Shown here: in pieces, positions 53,612-62,453 of the stretch
Layout: each line of letters starts with the position of its first letter
Numbering within the stretch: the first letter of the stretch is position 1
NCBI GenBank assembly: GCA_021401465.1
Contig: JADDMT010000023.1
Coordinates: forward strand, 310,001-374,000
Source of the DNA: Teratosphaeria epicoccoides
Lineage: Eukaryota; Ascomycota; Dothideomycetes; Mycosphaerellales; Teratosphaeriaceae
DNA length: 64,000 nt
Direction of reading: 5' to 3'
Translations under genes and position numbers: made by a program
The notes under the pieces: model-generated
What the model was told of the DNA's origin: nothing
Seen by the model: only the letters and a program-made list of their open reading frames with translations
The model's database searches: none

Positions 53612-55005
53612 CGCTGAAAGTTTGAAGGAGTGACTATGGGTGAGACTGCGAAAGAGAATCTTATACACCACAGGTCTGTTGAGCCATATGACCTTGCGAT
53701 GGCAGGAGAAAAAAAGTCGAGGCAAGTGGCGCATACAGACCTTTAGTACATAACCCATCACCAGGCCACCGAGCCTGTGGAGCTCGCGGACGGTTGCAGC
53801 TCGCCAATCTGCAGCGCTGCGAGTACTCCATCCCCCTGACACAAGGGGTGTAGGTAGCCGTGATGGGCTTTGACGAATCCAGGTCAGACGCCTCAGTCAA
53901 GCGAGGCCGGAGTTCACTAGGAGTATACGTTTCTTTGACCATAGCTGCTGCATGTCGCGGCACTCCTGAGCCGATGAAGGACGCCTCGACACCTGTGACG
54001 CAGTGGTAAGGAGTTTGGTCTTGGCCACTCACAGGATGAATATGGAGGTGTTCGAGGTCAAGCGAAGAAGAAAGCGGACGCCTCAAGTTTCGGCTCGCGG
54101 GACCGTGAGGCTAGACGCTGGCGTCGTTTGTCCGCGCAGGTCCACCCAGCGGCCCAGCTGAAGACTATGCGGACATGAGGAGGCGCCCGAACGGATGTGA
54201 CCTTGGGGGCGATCGTCGTTTCATGAGGACGGCGTCTCGTGCGTTCGAGCTGGACCGAATGGAATTCCTGAGCGTGTGCTTGGCGGAAGGATGTGCGTGG
54301 GCTGCGGTTACATCCGCCCGTCATCTGAGCTTCGGCCAATCGGGCATGGAGCCAAGACCTTTGCTCCTTCCATCGTCAACGATAACAACATCAATGGACG
54401 CACGCGCATGCACGCAAGCCTCGATGTGAAAGGTGGAGAGCGGCGTGTAGCAGCAGGCCAAAGACTTCGCCTGCCAAGAGCAGCGCTTATGTCCGACGTG
54501 TTACATGTGGCTTTGGCTTCTGATTTGAATTCACCATGTCTTTCTCTGTCTTCAGCTATGTACGTACCTTCTACGTCCGGCGCTTGTGCGAGCATCACCA
54601 GGCCACACGCGCGCACCGCGACCCGTGGCGGCTTGACAGATCTCAAGTTGCTTTGACAGCGCATGCGACTGTGTCTTTGGACATGGCGCCGTGGCTGCTT
54701 GCAAGGCTCACGAGTTCAGAACGCTTCGGCCGGCCATCTTTCATGCTGATTGTTCCTGGGTGTACAATCATACGGCAAGTTTGTGAAGCATAAAATCGTT
54801 TGATGATCCTCGTTTGCCAACTCGATGGTGCTGCCCACAACCTGCAGGAGCTGCACGGGAAAAGCTAGATGTAAGACGATCCAGTTGTGGGGCTGTCGTT
54901 TACACGCTTGTCATGAAGATCCAGATGTCGGGATATCCAAGAGCCCTCGCCCTCGCCCTCGCCCTCGCCGCCGATGTTCCACAGCACGCTGACCGCACCT
55001 CAACT
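53612..55005. other. Intergenic between GH16 and TOS1 genes
   Basis: About 1.4 kb. It contains the GH16 promoter and the TOS1 3' region, where gccctc is repeated four times in tandem (54943-54966). No gene supported. Confidence 0.45.
53659..53667 (-). promoter_or_regulatory. TATA-like box of the GH16 gene
   Basis: The minus strand reads tgtataaga here, about 50 bases before the GH16 start codon at 53611. Position and sequence suit a TATA element, but no experimental start is known. Confidence 0.35.
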
Positions 55006-56446
55006 CTAGCTGTGCAATGCAAACAACGACAGTGAATTCGTCTGCTCCGTCCCTTTCGCGATCTCATCAATGACGCTCTGCGCCATCGTCTCGCCAAACT
55101 CCGTATCGTCATCGAGGATCTTGAGGTAAATATTATCGTTGCAGAGCACCATAGCGGCCTTGATGGGCGCATCGACCGGACGCTCGAAGTAGTCGCTGTC
55201 GCCACCAGCAACGTTGCCGTGCAGAGTGCTCTTCATGCGCTTGTCGCCAGGCGCCAGGACTTCGAATAGGTCGAATTCGCCGCAACCAGATGTCCAGCAT
55301 GAGCACTCCTCCTGGCCGTATTGCAGGGTCCGCGGGATGAGCGCGTTAAGGATCCAGATGGCCGGCATGTCAACGGGGTCATACTTGCTTGCCGCCGACT
55401 GTCCGGTGCTCGGCATCTGGAATTCGAAGAAGAAGGCCTTCTCGGAGCCATCGAAGCCGTGGTAAGCAACGGTGTCGGGGCGATAGTAACCGCAGTCACC
55501 TCCATTGACTCCACACTGCTTGTCGGTGAAGATGATAATTTCGTCGCTAGAAGGCAGCGTTGTGTGCTCGAGGGTCGTGGCGTTTGAGGCTCCTTTGCAG
55601 CCGTCTTCGCTGGCGTACGAAAGCGAAGCGCCAAAGGAATAGTCGAATGTACCTGAGCCGGCACCACCATTGTGATTCAGGAAGACCAGACCTTCTGCTT
55701 CGGCCGTGGAAGAGTCGTAATAGGCATTGCGAGTCCAGCCGCTGCCGTCGGAGCTAGAGGTCGAGTTCGAGCTTGAGGTCGGGCTCGGGCTTGAGATAGG
55801 GCTCGGGCTTGAAATCGGGCTTGGGCTTGAGGATGAGCAAGGAGCTGGTGCAGCTGGGTTCGTAGGTGCTGATCCACACGGGTCCAAGATCGGGGTTGAT
55901 GTTGCGCTCGGTGCTGAGCTCGTGGACGTCTCGCCGCTCCATTCGTTGACCCAGGAAGCCACTACCCCGTCGATTGTGGCGTACACCTCTGCGCCAACCT
56001 GCCGCTTCTCGTGCGCGCCATGCGCATGACCGTGACCATGCGCACGACGATGCACATACGCCTTCCGTCTGCCCTTCTTGGACGGTGAAGGAGTGTACGC
56101 CGCGAACTGGTATAGCTGCAAGGGCCCGCGGAAATGAACAGAGACCTGCCGAGCCTACATCAACCTTTGCGTCTCTGAATATGCTCTGGCGTTCGACACT
56201 TACCTCCCGGTCTAAAGGCGAAATACTGCCAGAATATGAGTGTGGGGATTGCGAACAGCTGCCAGAGCTCATGTCCGTCACACGCATAAAAGTCCCTTCG
56301 CCGCCGACGCCAGTGTACGTGATCGCAGTGACCTTCTGGCAATACCAATTTCCGTTGTCATCGGTGCTGCCATCGCTGCAAAGATCTCGTTTGTTGGCGG
56401 CAGCTGTCGCCGCAAAGAGTGCCGCGGTGGCGAAGGAGAACCGCAT
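55006..56446 (-). CDS. TOS1: TOS1-like secreted cell-wall protein (DUF2403 + DUF2401)
   Basis: Exons 56446-56204 and 56145-55006 with a 58-nt intron; about 460 aa. The signal peptide MRFSFATAALFAATAAA is followed by the N-terminal Tos1 domain (CSDGSTDDNGNWYC, SCSQSPHSYSGSISPLDRE, then FRGPLQLYQFAAYTPS). A His/Gly-rich stretch ends in a kexin-type KR site, then a Ser/Pro repeat linker (SSPSPISSPSP). The large C-terminal domain has GYYRPDTVAYHGF, AFFFEFQMP, PAIWILNALIPRTLQYG and CGEFDLFEVL, which define the glucan-active TOS1 family. Wall remodelling is its expected role. It neighbours a GH16 gene on the same strand. Confidence 0.92.
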
Positions 56447-57841
56447 TTTGTGGGTGCTGGTCTGCACGGCCCGAGGGTTCCTTTGCAATGTCGGGAGGTC
56501 AAGAGTGTTTGTTTCGGTGTTATGAATCCTCGCGTTCAAAGTTCGCGGCCGGCAAACCCAGCCCCCAAATAAAACCACGCTGCCTATTGATGTCTTGCTC
56601 ACTAACGTCCAGCAGAAACTACTGTACAAACACCACTTCACATTCACCCCGGGCCAGCAAAACGATCGATTGCAGTGAGGTTGCCGGCGCGGCGGTGAAG
56701 AGCGAAGATGGAGCTTCCTAGTCGAGTGCAGATAGCGCAAGGAAGCGAGGAATGTGAAACGAAACATATGAGCTACAAGTACAGAAAGGGATACGCAGCG
56801 CGCTGTCTCTCGAGCGTTACACCCGATCGATAGAGCGCGTGCAGATGGGGGCTTGGATGTTCTGCACGCCCCGACGGCGTGTCTGATTGGTGACTCGCGC
56901 GACCTGGGACACTCGCGCGTTCATTTCGGGGTGTGGTTCTCGTGGTCACGAGGTGCGCTTCTCATGGGACTTGTTGCAATGTTGGTTCCAACAGCATATA
57001 ACAAGTACATGTAGCGCGGCCAACAACAAAATCCAACAGGCCGCGCAGCCATCGCTGTTGACGACCCTCTCTGCTTGAGCTGAACGTCAGCGAACAAAAC
57101 GGCACATACTTGAAAGCCTCGAGCGGGCGGGCGAGCGAGCGCATTCATGTCGACAAGCGCATTGAGCTGTCTTGAATTCCAATCTGCCGCATTCCCGGGC
57201 GTACCATGGAGATGCCCGATCGTCGCCCGGGGATGTCTCGCGACGAGATCTCCGGTCGCAATTCTTTCCCATCCCGGCCAGCTTCGAGCATCATCAGAGT
57301 ACTGGGAGAAGAGGGCGGCGTGTAACGAATGGGGAAGGCACGCTCGCAAGAGGGTAAAAAAAATTCAAGCATAATTTCCGATCTTCTAGATTGGAAAAGG
57401 GGCTTTTTGCTTTCCTGTGCTTTGCTTTGTTGGTGCTTGACAGAACTTTCTTCCCCACCTCCTCCCTCCACCACGTTTTCGGCGGACGAGGATCTGCGTG
57501 CAGGGGGGACGCATGCAGCGTGTGGCTTTCGCGATCCGGATTTAGATACTAGATCACACGAGTGTGCGGATGACTCTTTTATTTTATGTTCGTTGTTCAT
57601 GCGCAGAGGTTGATGGTGTCGTGGGTTGAGTCTTTTTCAAACGTCGACGGGTGATGGAGACGACGTGGGTTTGTGGATGAGCAATCGGAAGCGAAGCCTT
57701 GGATCTTGCGTGGTGTTGGGAAAGTCCTGTGTCAGGGGTTGTCGTGTCCATCTCTCCGTTGTACAAGTTCCTGGCTCGGATGCTATATTCTACAGTCTAT
57801 GCACTGAACGCCAGCCTCTGTTGAGCGCCAGGAGACGGCAG
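56447..57841. other. Intergenic
   Basis: About 1.4 kb between the TOS1 start and the TVP38 stop, both minus-strand. It should hold the TOS1 promoter. A short A-run lies at 57356-57364. Frames are short and domainless. Confidence 0.45.
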
Positions 57842-59032
57842 CTACTGCTTGCTCTGCTTCAAATCATCCTCGTTCTCAGTCCCGCCATCCCCTTCGCCAA
57901 AGACATCTCGCCGCGTAGCGTCCTCGTCGTCCGTGAACTCATCCGTAAACACCGTGCCACCTTCCAGATCATCCTCGTACGTCGTATGCAACGATACATC
58001 ATCCGGGTACCGCCTCAAATCGTCCGGCACACTCCGCGAATCATCCTCATCAATATACTCCGTCCCAACTACCGATCTCCGTCTCCCTATCGAACCTGCC
58101 GCCGCCTCTTCAGCCTCCAATTGTTTCGCTCGCGCCTGGGTCCGCACGTAGATAAAATAGCCTGTCGCGATGCCCGCGACCACCCCAATGAAGATGCTGA
58201 GATATGACACCACCTTCGTCTTGAAATCCATCTCATCCCCATTCTCCGCAATATCGCCCAACCGCCCTCCAACGAAGACATGCAGCAGCAACTTCGGCGA
58301 CGCGACGGCCGTCGCGAGCAGGAAATCCCACCATGCCACTGTCGGAATCGTGCTGATCGCCCCGTTACTGATACTGTACGGCAACGGACACAGGCGGATC
58401 ATGACCAGAAGCTTCAAGCCATCGTGCTTGAGCACCAAGCTCAGAGCGCTAAACTTCTGGTTCTTCTCCGTCAACTTGCTGACGTACGGCCTCAGCACCG
58501 TTCGGCTCGCCAGGAACGCGGCAGTCGAGCCCACGACCGAGGCGGAGGCCACGATGAGCCAGCCGCGCATGCCGAAGACGAAGCCCGCAACGGTGACACA
58601 GGTGGAGTAGCCGATGAGAGGCGGGAAGGAGACGAGGAAGGTGAGGGCCCACAGGATCAGCCAGCCGCCGGGCAAGTGTCGCCATCGGCGCGCCGCGGGC
58701 GCGAGGGCGTGGAAGATCTTTTCGTTGTAGAGTAGTCCCAGTACGACGAGGACGAAGAGGATGATGCTCGCGATGACGAGTCCAGCTCGTTGGAGAGGCG
58801 TAAAGTGGAACCAGAGCTTCACGGCTTTCCGCTGCAGCCCTTCGGCATTCTGTCGCCATCTCGGCATCGGGCGGTCTCGTGGTGATTGGGACGTGGATCT
58901 CCGTTGCCATACAGGCGAAGCTGATGGCGATCTTCTGTTCGGCGCGGGCTCGTCGTCGGCGGAGTCGTCGTCGGAGTCGTGGTAGGTGGAGGCTAGCGTG
59001 CGGGCTGTGTCGGAGTAGCTGAGGCCTGCCAT
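57842..59032 (-). CDS. TVP38: Golgi membrane protein Tvp38 (VTT/SNARE-associated family)
   Basis: Intronless, 396 aa. A disordered Ser/Asp/Arg-rich N-terminus of about 75 residues precedes hydrophobic segments (LVIASIILFVLVVLGLLY, GGWLILWALTFLVSF, TVAGFVFGMRGWLIVASASV). The VTT signature follows: LRPYVSKLTEKNQKFSAL, then LLVMIRLCPLPYSISNGAIS, with the conserved R-L-x-P-x-P-Y/N motif. A last membrane span (LSIFIGVVAGIATGYFIY) precedes an acidic cytosolic tail of about 100 residues. Yeast Tvp38 resides in the Golgi; related VTT proteins scramble lipids. Codon use switches between G-ending and C-ending along the gene, tracking the strand-skew change near 58.5 kb. Confidence 0.88.
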   Translation of the reverse strand: MAGLSYSDTARTLASTYHDSDDDSADDEPAPNRRSPSASPVWQRRSTSQSPRDRPMPRWRQNAEGLQRKAVKLWFHFTPLQRAGLVIASIILFVLVVLGLLYNEKIFHALAPAARRWRHLPGGWLILWALTFLVSFPPLIGYSTCVTVAGFVFGMRGWLIVASASVVGSTAAFLASRTVLRPYVSKLTEKNQKFSALSLVLKHDGLKLLVMIRLCPLPYSISNGAISTIPTVAWWDFLLATAVASPKLLLHVFVGGRLGDIAENGDEMDFKTKVVSYLSIFIGVVAGIATGYFIYVRTQARAKQLEAEEAAAGSIGRRRSVVGTEYIDEDDSRSVPDDLRRYPDDVSLHTTYEDDLEGGTVFTDEFTDDEDATRRDVFGEGDGGTENEDDLKQSKQ

Positions 59033-59653
59033 TGTTTTCCAAGCAGAGTGAACCCGGCTTGGGGTATGGGGCTGGATCCTTGCGGGATTTGACGTGTTAT
59101 TTCGGCCTTGACGGGCTATTCCATATTGGGGTCTTCCGCGATCAAGGCAGCCGTTTGTTGGAGACTACTTGGGGCAGCACAGCCAAGGAGCGCAACCGCC
59201 AACAGCCAACACGCATCCATGCGAGCCTGGCTCCGTGCCTATGTATGGCTGACAAGGCTGAGCGATGATGTAATTGGAAGGTAGCTTGGAATGGAGCATA
59301 GAACACGCTTCGCATGCATGAATCCAACCGCCGCTACGGTGCTGGAACATCAAATTTCCTTGAGATTCCTGTTTCGCACTGCACACAACGCCTGGTCGAT
59401 CACCGCAACAGAGACGAAGCAAGTCCGAACGCCAACGATGCTTCGCCACGGACGACACGACCTTGGCAGGATTGGCTGTGTGGCTATTTACAATCGTTCA
59501 AGGCGCACAAGATCATCCCAGCTCTTCAAGATGCATCGCTAAAACGCTTGAGAATCTGGTTGCTCATGGCCTTGAATGCTCCCCCCCCCCTGTAGTCGTG
59601 TCAGTTCGCCACAGTCGTAGCAAAAAACCAGACTCGCGCTTGTGAAGTGGCCG
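59033..59653. other. Intergenic
   Basis: 621 bp between the WSS1 stop and the TVP38 start. It includes a run of ten C at 59581-59590, prone to length error. No gene seen. Confidence 0.45.
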
Positions 59654-61246
59654 CTAAGACGACGTCTTCATCTCTCCACACGCTGAGCAAGTCCACCATC
59701 TATGCTCCATGAAACTGCCACAACTCCTGCAATTCCAACCAAGACTCTGCATGCCAGCCGCTTCCTGCCGTGGTGGCGGCGCAGTCGCATTCGTGTCCGG
59801 TGCCTTGAGTTTCGAATGCGAAGACGCGACACCTGCTGTCGAAGGAGGCTTGAGGACCATCTGCGGTCTCTCGGAGGCACAGGCGTCACAGGCAAGGAAC
59901 TGCATGGGGTTGATGCATGTGCAGACCCCGCACGCCCATTCGTCTGGGTTGAACGGCTCGGAGATGTCGATGATGGGCGATTTGTTGGACGATGATGTGT
60001 CTTGTGCAAGCTCTGAGCTGCTGAGAGTGGTCCTTTTCCGCTTCGGAGCGTCTGCTTGCTCGTCTGCGTTCTGAACGAGGCGAGAGAGCGGTCTATTGTT
60101 GGCTACAGATGACGGATCAACACTGATGGCAGCTGGCGGCTTGGCATGGTCTGGTATCGGTGGTGCGATATTGGACCGCTGAGCATACGTATCGGGTGTC
60201 AGTGGTGAGACTGGTGATAGGCCCGTTGTGGAGTACTCGGTATTTGCGGAGGCTACTGCGCTTTCCTGCATCGCCCACTTCAGCTGCTCCTCTTCGCTCG
60301 GGGCTTCTCCGTTCGATGTGCCTTTCGGCTGGTACAGACCCGTGGTCGGACTCCAGGCAAGACCGCCAGGAGGTGCATCGGAGTACGTGCCTTGCAACTT
60401 CCGCTCCTCCTCCTCCTCGATCAGCTCGTACAGTGCCTGGGCGATCGCTCTGTCGTTTGCATCATCCTCCTCGGCTTTGGTCTTGAATGTGTTGTTCGCG
60501 GACTGCTCCGACAACTGATTGGCATCACCTCTGCCCGAAGCACAACCCCTGTCGGCAGTGTTGCGCCGCAAGATCTGATCGACAATCACACTGCGTACAT
60601 CACCGCCTTGCCGATGCAGAGGCATGCCGCCAAGTCGGTGACCCGAGCCCTTCTCGAGGGTGCCCTGTGCCTGTCGCTTTTCTGCGCGGGCCCTGGCAAG
60701 TCTCCGCATCTCATGTGGCGGAGGCAAGCCATGTCGAGCACCGCCGAGTCTGTGACCCTCACTCAGAAATCCCTCGCCGGTGAAACCTTTTCGGATGAGG
60801 ACCTCCTGCTCATCTCGCAGTTCGTCCCACAATTGATGAAATTTGCTGTCGTGGTCACCCCATACATTGTGCGAGAGTTCGTGGAGCATCGTATCGACGA
60901 CCTGCTCGAATGGCAGAAACAGATCCGGGTGGTCGTGGTACCGCAGACGGATGCATATCTTGTAGCCTTTGTTGATGTTGAGACCTAAAAGATTCTGCTC
61001 GGCAGGCAGGAACTCGGCCAGGACCTGCACCTTCCAGCCTCGCTTACGCATAATTGGCTTGACCATAGATGCCACCTTGCGAAGCATTGTGAGTGCTGCG
61101 TCTCCGCGTGGCAATCCTTGCAGATGCTCATAGCTGTTGAATAAAGCTTCGGTTTCTCGTAGCTGTGATGCATACGACCGTTGCACACCGCTGGGGCCTC
61201 CGTGGGAGACCGGGCGATTGCGGCCTGTGTATGATGGCACGGCCAT
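59654..61246 (-). CDS. WSS1: WLM-domain DNA-protein crosslink protease Wss1
   Basis: Intronless, 530 aa. The WLM metalloprotease domain has LGLNINKGYKICIRLR and the zinc site HELSHNVWGDH (His122, His126, His132; catalytic Glu123). A conserved F-H-Q-L-W follows. The C-terminus carries two RanBP2-type zinc fingers: WACGVCTCINPMQFLACDAC and WNCRSCGSFMEHRWWTCSAC. Between them and the protease lies a disordered linker with a PIIDIS stretch that may bind SUMO. Wss1 degrades proteins covalently trapped on DNA, including Top1 adducts, with Cdc48. A WSS1 next to a normal TOP1 in one window is a functional but not necessarily meaningful pairing. Confidence 0.92.
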   Translation of the reverse strand: MAVPSYTGRNRPVSHGGPSGVQRSYASQLRETEALFNSYEHLQGLPRGDAALTMLRKVASMVKPIMRKRGWKVQVLAEFLPAEQNLLGLNINKGYKICIRLRYHDHPDLFLPFEQVVDTMLHELSHNVWGDHDSKFHQLWDELRDEQEVLIRKGFTGEGFLSEGHRLGGARHGLPPPHEMRRLARARAEKRQAQGTLEKGSGHRLGGMPLHRQGGDVRSVIVDQILRRNTADRGCASGRGDANQLSEQSANNTFKTKAEEDDANDRAIAQALYELIEEEEERKLQGTYSDAPPGGLAWSPTTGLYQPKGTSNGEAPSEEEQLKWAMQESAVASANTEYSTTGLSPVSPLTPDTYAQRSNIAPPIPDHAKPPAAISVDPSSVANNRPLSRLVQNADEQADAPKRKRTTLSSSELAQDTSSSNKSPIIDISEPFNPDEWACGVCTCINPMQFLACDACASERPQMVLKPPSTAGVASSHSKLKAPDTNATAPPPRQEAAGMQSLGWNCRSCGSFMEHRWWTCSACGEMKTSS

Positions 61247-62453
61247 GTTGTGTTGGTCGTGGCAAGATTCAGGTCGACGGTGATGGTGTCGAGGTTGGTG
61301 GCAGGTATCTCCTGCCTGATTTATTATTGGTGATCAGGACATGTATCTGATGGGTTGAGGCTCGCAGCGCGCTCCCTCCGCCACCTGCCGACGCCGCCAA
61401 TGAGCAGACATGGATGTAAGTTGAGCGGTTGCAGTCTGATGATTCTTGAGTGTTGGTGGCTCGAGTGGCGGTGCATAGGCAGGTCGGCAACGCGGCAGCC
61501 TCAGGATAGCAAGTTACTACATGTACCTACTACTCCGTACGATTCACAGACCAAGTTCAATGACGTTTGTTTGGTCAGCTGGTGGCAAGGGTCTGATCTG
61601 ACATCTTGGCCGCATGCGATCGATACCAGCAACGGTCCATGAGGCTCAATCATAGCCAAGTCTATATATATTACGGGGGGATTATGTATGTAGCGTTTTA
61701 CAGCGCCGGCTCGGGACAAGGAAGTTGTTTCCGCTGGCGTTTCCGCGTCCCTGCTGTGTGGTGACTTCTAGAAATCCAGCACTTCTGACACACACATACA
61801 CCGCGCGCACTGCACATCATGGGCACTTTCAACAATGGCCCACGGACCACGATACGACATACTCACGACAGACATGCCAAGCGTCGTTTCCAAACCCCCT
61901 TCGTCTATGTCAATACATCCCATGGCGGCGTTTCACAATAATGATCACAACCAAACAGAAGGAGGAAGGCATGCTGCGGGATGATTGCTAGCCTCAACTC
62001 TATCCTGGCAGGTTCTGCGCGAATAGTGTACTGTATTCGCCCTGGTGTGTCTGTGAACAATCCCACTTCTCCACTGCATGTCGGATTGAGACGGGTTGAA
62101 ACCTGCAATGCACATGTGCCCCATGCCCGTGACGTGCAGGAAGTAGGAGTACATGTAGGCAACCGCGATCTGCATTCCACGCGATCCCACCGCCCTTCAC
62201 GCCGCATTGGAGGCACCGGCCGGGGCACCTGATGAGTGCGCGCTGGTGGAGGCACCCCGGGCAAGGCAGTCGCGACCAGCTGAAGAGCAGGTGCAGGAGC
62301 AGGTGCAGAGGCAGGTGCGGAGGCAGGTGCAGAGGCAGGTGCAGAGGCAGGTGCGGAGGCAGGTGCAGGAGCAGCAGAGGCAGGAGCAGCAGAGGCAGGC
62401 GGTCGGACAGCCAGAGAGGCGCCAAGCGGAGGAAGCTGGACAGCGACTCGAAC
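61247..62453. other. Intergenic / 5' leader of the histidine kinase with a minisatellite
   Basis: About 1.2 kb between divergent genes. At 62287-62400 a tandem array of an approximately 12-bp unit (ggtgcagaggca and variants) occurs. The kinase frame is open from 62133 with an in-frame ATG at 62232, so the array may be translated as an Arg/Cys/Gly repeat. Confidence 0.55.
62287..62400. repeat. GC-rich minisatellite, unit about 12 bp
   Basis: Units alternate ggtgcagaggca and ggtgcggaggca, then change to gcagcagaggca-like units at the right end. The array has no stop in any plus-strand frame: it reads Arg/Cys/Gly, Gln/Val/Arg or Ala/Gly/Glu repeats depending on phase. Unit number is likely to vary between strains. 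Confidence 0.8.
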
